Origin: UBA7672 sp035548775
Lineage (GTDB): Bacteria; Pseudomonadota; Alphaproteobacteria; Caulobacterales; Hyphomonadaceae
Assembly: GCA_035548775.1 (NCBI GenBank)
Contig: DASZSI010000360.1
Location: 1 to 12,829, forward strand
Direction of reading: 5' to 3'
Length of the DNA: 12,829 bases
Below the pieces are notes generated by a model. That model was not told where the DNA came from, did no database searches, and was given only the letters and a program-made list of their open reading frames with translations. Below are positions 1-7,900 of this stretch, piece by piece. Made by a program: the position numbers and the translations under genes. Each line of letters begins with the position of its first letter. Within the stretch, counting starts at the first letter, position 1.

Positions 1-603
1 ATAGGCGGCGAGCACAATCTCTGGACACGTTTGCTTGCTCTCTGGCTATTGGAATTGCGCGCGGAGTTTTCGTCGGCTGAGTTGGTCGCCGAGGCGCTGG
101 GCACACCCCGCCTGATCGAGTCGCTGCTTGATGCCTCGCTCGATCTCATCATTGTTCACGAGGAGCCGGTGAGGCCAGGCATTGAATCGATCCACCTCAT
201 GGATGACGAGCTTGTGCTCGTGACCACCGATCCTGAGGGGAAATACGCGGATCGTTTCGTCGATATTCGATGGCCCGGGGACGATGCAGCAGACAGCGCG
301 CAACTGCCAGAGAAGGTGGAGGCGCGCACGCGCATCACCTTGGGCTACGCCAGCATCAACTATTTGATCATCTCCCAAGGCGCGGGTTATCTGCCGCGTC
401 GCTTGGTCGATCCCTATCTCCAGGCTGGATTGTTGTATCCGGCCGAAAGCGCGCCAGTTCATTCCAGCAGTGTCTTCGCGGCCTGGCGCACGGGCGACAG
501 CCGCGAAATGATAACGCGGGCGACGGCCATTCTCAGGGACCTTTGTGCAGCCGCTGAAAAAGGGGAGCTGCCTCCTCCGTTCTGGCGACAACTGGGCCAG
601 TGA
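1..603 (+). CDS. LysR-family transcriptional regulator, C-terminal effector-binding domain (5' end outside window)
   Basis: The reading frame is open from the first base and ends at TGA 601-603, giving 200 visible residues. It reads as the substrate-binding (periplasmic-binding-protein-like) domain of a LysR-type regulator: a start resembling 'HNLWTRLLALWL', then 'LIESLLDASLDLIIV', which matches the usual 'glv..L..g.lDlavv' stretch, then 'DDELVLVTT' and a late 'GAGYLPRRLV' segment. The N-terminal winged helix-turn-helix DNA-binding domain must lie upstream of the window. A TTG at 31 could be read as a start, but the domain is clearly already under way before it, so this is a partial gene rather than a short one. 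Effector and target genes are not predictable. LysR regulators often control a divergent neighbour, which here would lie outside the window. Family assignment is firm, function unknown. Confidence 0.85.
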   Translation: MGGEHNLWTRLLALWLLELRAEFSSAELVAEALGTPRLIESLLDASLDLIIVHEEPVRPGIESIHLMDDELVLVTTDPEGKYADRFVDIRWPGDDAADSAQLPEKVEARTRITLGYASINYLIISQGAGYLPRRLVDPYLQAGLLYPAESAPVHSSSVFAAWRTGDSREMITRATAILRDLCAAAEKGELPPPFWRQLGQ

Positions 604-635
604 TGTTGATCAACTAAGGAAGGAACTGCCTTTCG

Positions 636-1394
636 GTGTCGACGACCACAATATCGATCCCGCTGCGGGACGCCGCCCTGTTCCTGGACCTCGACGGAAC
701 CCTTGCGGAAATAGCCGAAAGACCGGTCGATGTCCGTCCTGTTCCGGCCCGCACTGTTCTGCTGAATGAGCTGAAGCAGGCGCTCGATGGACGGCTGGCG
801 GTCGTCAGCGGCCGTCCGATCGAAGACATCGACTGGATTCTCGGCGGCGTAGTCACCTGTGTAGCCGGTGTACACGGCCTGGAACACCGCGACGCCACCG
901 GTCGCTTTTCTTCGCCTCCACCGCTCCCCCGCCTACTGGAAGCATACCCCGAAGTCGAAAAGTTCGTTCGCAGCTGTTCGGGACTGCACCTCGAATACAA
1001 GAATCTCAGCCTCTCAATCCATTATCGTCAGGTCCCGGCGCTGGCCAACGACGTCATCACATTTGCGCGCCAGCTAGCGTGGTCGACCGGGCTTAAGCTG
1101 TTGCAGGGACGGATGGTCGTCGAACTCCGATCTCCCGGCGCCGACAAGGGCGATGCAATCCGCCGGTTCATGAAGGAGCCGCTGTTCCGAGGGAAGACAC
1201 CCATCTTTGTGGGCGACGACATGACGGATGAAGATGGCTTCGCCGCTGTGAAGGATCTCAGTGGGTTCGGGGTACTCGTCGGACCGCGGCGCGAAACCAG
1301 CGCCAAGGCGCGTATAGGCAGCGTTGGCCAGGTTCATCTTTGGCTTTCGACGTCCATAAGTATGAAGCGCTTCGAACTCGACCTCCTAGCATGA
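636..1394 (+). CDS. otsB: Trehalose-6-phosphate phosphatase (HAD superfamily)
   Basis: This 252-residue cytoplasmic enzyme would dephosphorylate trehalose 6-phosphate to trehalose, the second step of the OtsAB pathway used for osmotic and desiccation tolerance. HAD motif I is 'DLDGT' at residues 18-22, with D18 the expected nucleophile and D20 the acid/base. Motif II is the serine of 'VVSGR' (S58), motif III is K171 in 'GADKGDA', and motif IV is 'GDDMTDED' at 193-200. Family-typical segments 'AGVHGLEHRD' (78-86) and 'LEYKNLSLSIHYR' (119-131) are also present. The length is normal for OtsB. The start is GTG at 636, preceded by a purine-rich AAGGAAGGA at about 616-623. No trehalose-6-phosphate synthase (otsA) is visible in the window. 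The stop codon overlaps an ATG (ATGA, 1391-1394), as expected if another gene of the pathway once followed. Confidence 0.93.
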   Translation: MSTTTISIPLRDAALFLDLDGTLAEIAERPVDVRPVPARTVLLNELKQALDGRLAVVSGRPIEDIDWILGGVVTCVAGVHGLEHRDATGRFSSPPPLPRLLEAYPEVEKFVRSCSGLHLEYKNLSLSIHYRQVPALANDVITFARQLAWSTGLKLLQGRMVVELRSPGADKGDAIRRFMKEPLFRGKTPIFVGDDMTDEDGFAAVKDLSGFGVLVGPRRETSAKARIGSVGQVHLWLSTSISMKRFELDLLA

Positions 1395-1564
1395 ACGCAA
1401 GCACTCTGCCTGGACCACGCAGTCACTCCTCAAGATATCGATCAGTCCATCGGAGTTCGCGATCACCTTGCGAATTGGCGTGGAGGTTTGATTGACTGGG
1501 CTCGTCCTCGATCCCAAGTTCGCAGGATGCAGCTTCGCCCGCATCTCCTCGATTGTGCTAAGTA
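1391..1564 (+). pseudogene. Possible decayed N-terminus of a GH15 glucoamylase-like gene
   Basis: The 170 bases between otsB and the FAD monooxygenase hold no intact gene. An ATG at 1391 overlaps the otsB stop codon but its frame closes at TGA 1493-1495. Pieces of a GH15 N-terminus can be read across frames: 'GGLIDW' at 1482-1499 followed by 'ARPR' resembles the family's 'GSIDWLCxPRFDS' segment, and 'FARI' at 1534-1545, in a different frame, resembles the following 'xFARLLD' segment. Spacing between the pieces is about right for that family. In many proteobacteria otsB, a GH15 gene and otsA lie together, so a truncated, frameshifted remnant here would fit. The similarity is short and read by eye; it could be chance. 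Confidence 0.35.
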
Positions 1565-2743
1565 ATGGCTCGCGTTCTCATCAGTGGGATGGGCATAGCG
1601 GGACCAACCCTGGCCTACTGGCTCGCTCGTAGCGGATCTACAGCCACGATTGTCGAGCATGCGCCACATCCCCGCCGGGGCGGCTATATCATCGACTTCT
1701 GGGGCAAGGGATACGACATCGCTGAGAAAATGGGTTTGATGCCGCGACTGCAGGAGCGCGGATACTCGGTCGACGAGGTGAGACTCGTTGACGGTGACGG
1801 GCGGAAGACCGGCGAAATATCCGCCGCGGTGTTCAAGCGCGCCACTCACGGCCGTTACCTTAGCCTGCCGCGCACCGAGCTCGCCGAAGCTGCCCGCCGA
1901 GCCATCGAGAACGATGTGGAAACAATCTGGGGCCAGTCAATAACTTCGGTTGCAGCCGAGGGCGACGTCGTCAGAGCGGCGATAGATGGCGCCGGCGAGC
2001 AAACCTACGACCTCGTCGTTGGAGCGGACGGTCTCCATTCCGCTGTTCGCAGGATCGCATTCGGGCAACAGACCCAATACGAAGATTTCCTTGGCTACAA
2101 GGTCGCCGCTTTTCAGGCGGTGGGTTATGCGCATCGCGACGAGGGCGTCTATGTCGGGTACGCCCAGCCCGGGCGTCAAATCGCCCGTTTTTCAATGCGA
2201 GCAGACAGGACGATGTTTCTTCTGGTTTGGCGCGATGAAGACCCGACCATGCCGGATCAGGCCGCCGAGCAGAGATCTGAAATCCATCGCCAGTTTCAGG
2301 ACTGCGGCTGGGAAAGTAACGAAATCCTGTCGGCGCTGGATCAAGCCGAAAACGTCTACTTCGATCGCGTGAGTCAGATCCGCATGCCGTCGTGGACCAA
2401 GGGACGCGTCGCATTGGTGGGTGACGCCGCTTACAGCCCTTCGCTCCTGGCCGGCGAGGGCGCAGGCCTAGCCATGATGGGCGCCTACGTTCTTGCCGGA
2501 GAGATTGCGAGACACCCGAACGATTTGCCGGCGGCGCTGGCGAACTACGAACAGACGCTGCGCTCTTTCATCGGCGACAAGCAGAAATCGGCTGAGAAGT
2601 TTGCGTCCTCGTTTGTCCCGCGTACGCAGTCTGGAATCGTCTTGCGAAATCTCGTGACGAACCTGATGAAGCTGCCGTTTGTAGCTGATCTCGCCTTCGG
2701 CGGGACCGTCAAGGACCATATCGATCTTCCAGCCTATTGGTGA
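1565..2743 (+). CDS. FAD-dependent monooxygenase (aromatic hydroxylase/TetX-like family)
   Basis: This 392-residue protein belongs to the class A flavoprotein monooxygenases (PHBH fold), which use NAD(P)H and O2 to hydroxylate small, often aromatic, compounds. The FAD-binding Rossmann motif is 'GMGIAG' at 8-13, followed by E31 at the end of the second strand, where the ribose-binding acid normally sits. The 'GADG' motif is at 153-156 and the FAD-ribose 'GDAAYSP' motif at 286-292, followed by the usual small-residue stretch 'GEGAGLAMMGAYVLAGEI'. Length is typical. The start ATG at 1565 is only a few codons before the FAD motif; no convincing Shine-Dalgarno precedes it. The substrate cannot be read from the sequence. 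It lies directly after what may be a broken gene, so it may have arrived by insertion or recombination behind otsB. The family call is strong. Confidence 0.9.
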   Translation: MARVLISGMGIAGPTLAYWLARSGSTATIVEHAPHPRRGGYIIDFWGKGYDIAEKMGLMPRLQERGYSVDEVRLVDGDGRKTGEISAAVFKRATHGRYLSLPRTELAEAARRAIENDVETIWGQSITSVAAEGDVVRAAIDGAGEQTYDLVVGADGLHSAVRRIAFGQQTQYEDFLGYKVAAFQAVGYAHRDEGVYVGYAQPGRQIARFSMRADRTMFLLVWRDEDPTMPDQAAEQRSEIHRQFQDCGWESNEILSALDQAENVYFDRVSQIRMPSWTKGRVALVGDAAYSPSLLAGEGAGLAMMGAYVLAGEIARHPNDLPAALANYEQTLRSFIGDKQKSAEKFASSFVPRTQSGIVLRNLVTNLMKLPFVADLAFGGTVKDHIDLPAYW

Positions 2744-2788
2744 TTGCGGGCGTTCGTCGAACCCTGAATTCAGAGACGCACTGCAGGC

Positions 2789-4063
2789 TTAGTGACCGGC
2801 GGTATGAGGTTTTGCTGAACTGCCGTTGATCAATCGGCTAACTGTGGCGCCCTGCACAAGCACCGAAAACAGGACGACCACATAGGTCGCGGTTACTAGG
2901 AGACTCTTGGTGTCTCCCGCCGGCAGCGAAAGGGCCATCGCGATCGAGATCCCACCGCGCAAGCCTCCCCATACCATGACCGGCATCGCCGTCATGAATG
3001 GCAGCGACTTTCGCCAGAAGGCTAGCAGCGGAACGCCGGTGGACAGGGCCCGTGCGAAAAGCACCAGCACAATCGCGCCGGCTCCGACCACCAGGAAGCT
3101 TGGAGCGCCAAGCAACACAACGCCTTCAAGGCCAATCAACAGGAACAGGATCGCATTGAGAATCTCGTCGACCAGGCCCCAGAATTTGATGACATGGTCG
3201 CGGGTTGTGTCGCTCATGGCGTAGGCGACGCCGCGATTGCCAATGAGAAGGCCCGCGGCCGCCATGGCCACAGGACCGCTGACGTGAAGGTATTGCGCCA
3301 GCGAATAGCCGCCCATCACCATCGCCAGCGTGATCAGCAGTTCCACCGGATAGTCATCGATCGCCTTCATGGCGAGATAGCCGACATAGCCGACGGCGAG
3401 ACCCAGGGCGGCGCCGCCAAGGGCTTCGACCAGGAACATCGTGGCGGCGTTCGCCGGCGACAGGTCGTTTCCCATGGCCGCAGTCAGCACGATACTGAAC
3501 ACGACGACACCGACGCCATCGTTGAACAGGCTTTCGCCGGCCACGGTCGCCTGCAGGCCGCGAGGCGTCGCAGAGTTCTTCATCGCCCCAAGAACAGCAA
3601 CGGGATCGGTTGGGCTGATCAGCGCTCCGAAGACCAGGCACCACGTGAAGTCCAGCGTGAATCCCGCAAGCCGCGCGATCCAATAAAGTCCGGCGCCAAC
3701 AACCAGTGTCGACACCAGGACACCAGCCGTGCTGAGGACCCCTACCTGCAACCAGTGTCGCCGCAGGTCGCCGATATCAACGTGCAGCGCTCCGGCGAAC
3801 AAAAGGAATGAAAGCATTCCCTGCATGAGCGCTGTTTCGAAATCGATGCTTGTCAGGAAATCCCGAATAGCCTTGCCGATGAGGATGTTCGGCGTCAGTT
3901 GATCGATCGCCAATACAATGAGCGAGGCCAGCACGCCCATCAGCGCCAGCCCGACCGTAGACGGCAGCCTGAGAAATTTGTGATTGAGCCAGCTGAGCAC
4001 CGCCGCCAGCGAGATCAGGATCGCCGCAATGTCGAACACGCTGGGTAGGTGCGTTGTGTCCAT
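2789..4063 (-). CDS. CPA1-family Na+(K+)/H+ antiporter (NhaP/NHE-like)
   Basis: An inner-membrane protein of 424 residues made almost wholly of hydrophobic segments, expected to exchange cytoplasmic cations for protons in pH and salt homeostasis. CPA1 hallmarks are visible: 'SPTDPVAVLG' at 150-159 and 'GESLFND' at 176-182, with N181 and D182 at the ion-binding site. A glycine-rich 'GGLRGGISIAMALSLP' stretch occurs near the C-terminus. It ends shortly after the last membrane segment, so it lacks a large cytoplasmic regulatory tail. I place the start at ATG 4063-4061 because GGGGAA lies a few bases upstream on that strand; a GTG at 4087 in the same frame would add eight residues. It converges with the monooxygenase gene and is divergent from the lipoprotein gene. 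Ion specificity is not determinable. Confidence 0.92.
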   Translation of the reverse strand: MDTTHLPSVFDIAAILISLAAVLSWLNHKFLRLPSTVGLALMGVLASLIVLAIDQLTPNILIGKAIRDFLTSIDFETALMQGMLSFLLFAGALHVDIGDLRRHWLQVGVLSTAGVLVSTLVVGAGLYWIARLAGFTLDFTWCLVFGALISPTDPVAVLGAMKNSATPRGLQATVAGESLFNDGVGVVVFSIVLTAAMGNDLSPANAATMFLVEALGGAALGLAVGYVGYLAMKAIDDYPVELLITLAMVMGGYSLAQYLHVSGPVAMAAAGLLIGNRGVAYAMSDTTRDHVIKFWGLVDEILNAILFLLIGLEGVVLLGAPSFLVVGAGAIVLVLFARALSTGVPLLAFWRKSLPFMTAMPVMVWGGLRGGISIAMALSLPAGDTKSLLVTATYVVVLFSVLVQGATVSRLINGSSAKPHTAGH

Positions 4064-4081
4064 CTGATTCCCCAATTGCCG

Positions 4082-4094
4082 GGTCACTTTGACC
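4082..4094. promoter_or_regulatory. Short inverted repeat upstream of the antiporter gene
   Basis: GGTCA-CTT-TGACC is a perfect inverted repeat with 5-base arms, about 20 bases upstream of the preferred antiporter start. It might be an operator for that gene. It also overlaps the alternative GTG start, which would be unusual if that start were used. Short arms make chance occurrence quite possible. Confidence 0.2.
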
Positions 4095-4301
4095 AGATGG
4101 GCGCCGAGGTACAGACCCGGGCCGGCCGTTTCGTGCGAAGGGGCCTTCTACTGCGGCGATGTCTGCACCAATCCTGGGTCGCGCTGCTGCAGCCTGAAAT
4201 TCGTTCCCTGACGGGTAAAATCAGACGGATATGTGTCCCGGCGGCTCCAGCAGTCTTTCAGGATCAGATTTCGCACGATCTCCAGGGGCTTCGCTGCCAC
4301 A

Positions 4302-4335
4302 GCGCAATTGCGCAATGAACCGGACTGACTAGACT
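4302..4335 (+). promoter_or_regulatory. Candidate promoter with overlapping palindromes ahead of the lipoprotein gene
   Basis: GCGCAATTGCGC (4302-4313) is a perfect 12-base palindrome and overlaps a second, ATTGCGCAAT (4307-4316). Inside it, TTGCGC (4308-4313) could act as a -35 element, with TAGACT (4330-4335) as a -10 element at 16-base spacing. A repressor or activator at the palindrome would then control the central operon. Matches to the sigma-70 consensus are only partial (3/6 and 4/6). The rest of the 296-base divergent gap (4064-4359) shows nothing else I can name. Confidence 0.3.
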
Positions 4336-4359
4336 TTCACGCGTATCGAGGAGGGGATG

Positions 4360-5817
4360 ATGACCAGAATTACGCGCCGCCGCATGGCTGCTTTTGTGGC
4401 GGGCGTTCCGCTGGCTGCGGCTTGCGGAGCGCCGCCGTCGCAAACGGCTTCGGCTGCTCCTCCTGCAACGGGCCCCGCAACGCCTCCCCCGCCGGCAGCG
4501 CCCCAGGTCCAGCTGACCGCCGCCGAACAGCAGATGATCGACGACATGGCGGCCGAGTTCGAGCTGCAGGACAACTGGCAAGGGTATGGCGCGGATGTGA
4601 CGCCCACGACCTCGCCTCCGGAAGTGCTCCGGAAGGGCATGTCGGCAACGGTCAGCGACACCTACATGCGGCTGCGCAAGGGCGAGGACTATTTCCACTG
4701 GCCGGACGACAAGGATTCCATCGACTATCACCACATCATCGCCATGGGCGCGACGGTGAAGACAGGCACCGGCTCCGCGAGCACGGCGCTGGACGAGACA
4801 GCGTTCGACCTGACGCCCGCCGTCCTCAAGCGGATCGCGGCGGCCAACTCGTTCGACATTCCCTCGGGCGCCGGCGCCAGGAAAGTGGTATTTGGTCTGC
4901 GTGGCTGTGTGATTGACGGCGATGGCGGGCGCGCCATGGGGCCAAGCGTTCGCCTCAAGGAAGCCGTGCCGGACCACAACCACTACCGCTGCGTGATCGG
5001 CGTGTGGGACGTAGCGAACGGCAAGCTTGCCGCCTTCAAGGGGTCCACCGTGCCGCTTGAGGTTCATCTCGCGGTCTATCAGCGTTGGCTGGTGGAAAGA
5101 GCCAAGGACCCGAAGAACCCGACCTGGAACCTGAGTGCATGCATGATCCCGCAAGGGCTGCACACCAAGAAGGTGGAGACCATGACGATGGGATCGGGCA
5201 TCGTGTGCCCCGTGACCCTGAAGCAGTTGTCCGCCATGCCGGTGCTGCGCGAGCGTGATCCCACCAAATCGACCCTGTCGCTGGAATCGACCTGGGAGCC
5301 ACCAGCGCCCGAGCCGGGCTACAACAAGTGCCACATCCACGCGAGCATCAACGCCAAGAATGGCAATCCGGACTATCAGTTCTCGTCCTGCGGCTGCCAG
5401 ACGATCGATGGTTGGTATGTCGACGGCAAGGCCAAGGGCGAGATCGATCAGTTCAACGCGGCCATGGCTTTCGAGAACGCCAACGGCCTCTTCAAGAGCA
5501 AGGACAATGGCGTCGTCTTCCAGTTCATGCTGGTGACGGGGCGCGAGGCGCGCCTGCATGCGGCGGGGGCGGATGAGAAGGCGATGCGGCGTGTCCGGAT
5601 CGGCTCAAGCACAAAGGCCGCCGACGACGTGATCGTGAAACTCAACAAGCTGGTCGGGGCGGGCGAGGACAAGAAGACCTTCGACCACGACTCCATGCTG
5701 AAGCTGATCAAGGTCCAGTCGGACAAGAAGCGTTATGATGGGGTGAAGCCGGATGGAATCTTCGGCCCGGTCACGGCGGCCTCGAAGCAGTTTGGCGATG
5801 TAGTCTTCCCAACCTGA
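4360..5817 (+). CDS. Putative Tat-exported lipoprotein with C-terminal peptidoglycan-binding-like segment
   Basis: I do not recognise the main part of this 485-residue protein. The N-terminus 'TRITRRRMAAFVAG' has a twin-arginine-like cluster, a short hydrophobic stretch and 'LAAAC' with Cys22 as the probable lipidation site, followed by a Pro/Ala-rich linker to about residue 50; so it should be anchored on the outer side of the inner membrane or in the outer membrane. The central 350 residues contain at least seven cysteines, including 'SSCGCQ', suggesting disulfides in the periplasm. The last 58 residues end in 'DGIFGPVTAASKQF' (465-478), resembling the helix-turn of peptidoglycan-binding domain 1. 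Two ATGs occur in a row (4357, 4360); AGGAGG at 4349-4354 is better spaced for the second. It is the first gene of the central cluster, 37 bases before the FHA-protease gene. A wall-bound partner or substrate of that protease is a plausible inference. Confidence 0.75.
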   Translation: MTRITRRRMAAFVAGVPLAAACGAPPSQTASAAPPATGPATPPPPAAPQVQLTAAEQQMIDDMAAEFELQDNWQGYGADVTPTTSPPEVLRKGMSATVSDTYMRLRKGEDYFHWPDDKDSIDYHHIIAMGATVKTGTGSASTALDETAFDLTPAVLKRIAAANSFDIPSGAGARKVVFGLRGCVIDGDGGRAMGPSVRLKEAVPDHNHYRCVIGVWDVANGKLAAFKGSTVPLEVHLAVYQRWLVERAKDPKNPTWNLSACMIPQGLHTKKVETMTMGSGIVCPVTLKQLSAMPVLRERDPTKSTLSLESTWEPPAPEPGYNKCHIHASINAKNGNPDYQFSSCGCQTIDGWYVDGKAKGEIDQFNAAMAFENANGLFKSKDNGVVFQFMLVTGREARLHAAGADEKAMRRVRIGSSTKAADDVIVKLNKLVGAGEDKKTFDHDSMLKLIKVQSDKKRYDGVKPDGIFGPVTAASKQFGDVVFPT

Positions 5818-5854
5818 TCCTGGCGCGCTCGGACAGGGTGGCGGAGTAACGGCG

Positions 5855-7900
5855 ATGGCTTTCAGTATCAGGCGGCAATTGCCGGGGGGCGCGGAAGACC
5901 CGATCGAATTCGCCCATCCCGATGACACGCCGACCGTCGTCACCTTCGGAACCGACCGCGGCAACACGATCCGGGTGGATGTCACCGATCCGAACGAACG
6001 CGTGAATGCCCGGCACTGCACGCTGGTCTATACTGGCGCCGGATTCCGCATCGATTTCGAACGCGACACTCGCGTGTTCATCGGCGACTCGCCTACGCCA
6101 ACGCTGGGCCTCAGCGATCCTTTCGTGCATTCGGGGGATTCCAAGGAAATAAAACTGCGGCTCGGCATGCCGGTCGCCGCCGCGAGCGGCGGGGCCGCTT
6201 CGGCGAGCCGCAATCCGGTCTTCTACATTTCGCGCGACGATGCCGGCGCAGCCGACCTCAAGAACCTCAAGCCCGGCGCGCAGCACTCCAACGACCCCAT
6301 CGAACGGATCAAGGAAGGCGACAGGGGAAGACGCCGACAGGCGGTGTTCGCAGGGCTTTTGGCCGTGGCCATGTTGGTCATCGGCGTCGGGCTTTTCGCG
6401 CTGGCGACCCGCGTCGACCAGCACGAGAAATGGGCGCAGGACATGCAGGCCGGTCTCTCGCAGAGCGTCGGCGTGATCGGCGTGGCGCGGATCGAGAACG
6501 GGCGCGAGGTTTCCTTCGAGCCGACGGGCACGGGCTGGCTGTGCTGTGCGGATGCCGGCAAGTCGGCAAGCCCTGTCCTCATCACCAACTATCATGTCTG
6601 GGCGGCGTCCAGCGGTCTCGTGCAGCGAACCGGCGGCAGCGCAAGGATCGTGATTCACTTCCCGGACGGCGCGGCCGCTGCTCCATTGTCCGACCGCCAG
6701 ATCGTCCTGCAGGACATCGGCGCAAAGACCGAGATCAGGTCGCATCCGCTCTACGGCGCCTTTGCGACCTTCCTGACCAACAACCAGCTCGCGGACGCGG
6801 CGCCGAACGTCTACGACGTTATTTCCATTCCGATCATCGGTTCGCCGAAAGCGATGGAAGGCCGACCGCTTCTTTCGCTGGCCCAGCCGCGCGGCGCGCC
6901 GCAAGGAACCGAGCCGGTCGCGGCCATCGGCTATCCGATCGAAAACCTGCCCTACGCGCTGAACTACGATTCACCTGTACCGAAATTCTATCCTTCGAAC
7001 ATTGTCCGCCGGACCAGCCCGTTCCTGGGACCTGCCGCACACGGCGTGCCTTCGCTGCTGGCCCTACAGGCGGAGAGCGCGGGCGGCCTCAGCGGCAGTC
7101 CGGTGATTGCCGGAGAGAAAGGCAGTTTCCATGTCGTGGGGTTGGTGATGCAAGCTAGCCTGATGGCGGCAAAGCCTGAGCCGCCGAAGGAGCCCCTATC
7201 TACCCAGCCGCAAGTATCTCCGCCTCATCCCGGCACGACCGGTCCGGCGCCGGCGGTCGACTCGTCCGTGGACGATGCGACCTACGCCCCTGGCCGCCGG
7301 TTCGCGACCAGCAACGTCGTCTTTGCGACCGACAGCGAAACCATTCGCGAACTGTTTGCGCCGCCTGATCAGCAGCGCCTGAGCGACGCCGAGGCGGGCG
7401 ACGCCTGGAAGCTGTCACGCAAGAACCAGTTCCGCGAACCGATGGCCGCAAGCTTCGAGGCGCTGACATCGATGCATGGCTGCGAGGGGCTTGCCCTCAA
7501 GGACCCGGCGGCGACGCCGAACCTGTCCGACAACATCGCCCGGGATGCTCGCGCGGGTGAAGGCTCCTCCGGTCTTGCGGCCCTGAAGCGCATCGGGGGC
7601 TACAAGCTGACAGAAAAATTCGGCGCGGACGAGTTGGTCTGGATCGCGGCGACCTACGACAAGGCCCATGATGCGCCTCTCGAGCTTGATGTCCGTGAGG
7701 GCGGCAGCGCGTCGGCGGAGAAGGATGCCGATGCCTTCATGGTCGTGCCGGGGTTTTCAAGCTATCTGTGGACCGGCGCGCCGAAGGCGGGAAGCCTGGA
7801 TGTCTCCGTGCGCGGAGAGCAGGGCGCGAAAGTGAAGATCTACGTCCAGCATTGCATGCCGGGCCAAACTCAGGCGGGGGCGCCCGATGGACAACACTGA
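5855..7900 (+). CDS. FHA-like domain / transmembrane / trypsin-like serine protease fusion
   Basis: A 681-residue inner-membrane protein with three parts. Residues about 25-105 look like a divergent forkhead-associated (phosphothreonine-binding) domain: 'TFGTDRGNTIRV', then 'NARHCTLVY' (51-59) in place of the usual SxxH segment, then 'RVFIGD' in the NGT position. An Arg-rich stretch (158-161) and a hydrophobic helix (about 163-185) follow, putting the FHA part in the cytoplasm and the rest in the periplasm. Residues about 203-435 form a trypsin-like fold: H247 in 'ITNYHVW', a candidate D321 in 'NVYDVISIP', and nucleophile S413 in 'GGLSGSPV'. A Pro-rich linker (442-468) leads to a C-terminal region of unknown fold. 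GGAG at 5843-5846 supports the ATG. The stop overlaps the next gene by 14 bases, implying coupled expression. Protease assignment is good; FHA is likely but divergent; substrate unknown. Confidence 0.85.
   Translation: MAFSIRRQLPGGAEDPIEFAHPDDTPTVVTFGTDRGNTIRVDVTDPNERVNARHCTLVYTGAGFRIDFERDTRVFIGDSPTPTLGLSDPFVHSGDSKEIKLRLGMPVAAASGGAASASRNPVFYISRDDAGAADLKNLKPGAQHSNDPIERIKEGDRGRRRQAVFAGLLAVAMLVIGVGLFALATRVDQHEKWAQDMQAGLSQSVGVIGVARIENGREVSFEPTGTGWLCCADAGKSASPVLITNYHVWAASSGLVQRTGGSARIVIHFPDGAAAAPLSDRQIVLQDIGAKTEIRSHPLYGAFATFLTNNQLADAAPNVYDVISIPIIGSPKAMEGRPLLSLAQPRGAPQGTEPVAAIGYPIENLPYALNYDSPVPKFYPSNIVRRTSPFLGPAAHGVPSLLALQAESAGGLSGSPVIAGEKGSFHVVGLVMQASLMAAKPEPPKEPLSTQPQVSPPHPGTTGPAPAVDSSVDDATYAPGRRFATSNVVFATDSETIRELFAPPDQQRLSDAEAGDAWKLSRKNQFREPMAASFEALTSMHGCEGLALKDPAATPNLSDNIARDARAGEGSSGLAALKRIGGYKLTEKFGADELVWIAATYDKAHDAPLELDVREGGSASAEKDADAFMVVPGFSSYLWTGAPKAGSLDVSVRGEQGAKVKIYVQHCMPGQTQAGAPDGQH

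Noticed and set aside
2764..2773. Palindrome CTGAATTCAG between the convergent monooxygenase and antiporter genes
   Set aside because: Ten-base perfect palindrome without loop or T-run; too short to call a terminator or operator.
3194..3811. Plus-strand open frame opposite the antiporter gene
   Set aside because: Strongly charged, Arg/Gln/His-rich translation typical of the complement of a membrane-protein gene.
4264..5559. Long minus-strand open frame (431 codons) antisense to the lipoprotein gene
   Set aside because: Its translation is Arg/His-rich with no recognisable domain, and the plus-strand frame has a signal sequence, lipobox and good ribosome-binding site. It is a by-product of high GC.
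5771..6904. Minus-strand open frame (377 codons) antisense to the FHA-protease gene
   Set aside because: The plus strand encodes clear protease motifs over the same region; the antisense product is Arg/Asp/His-rich and unrecognisable.
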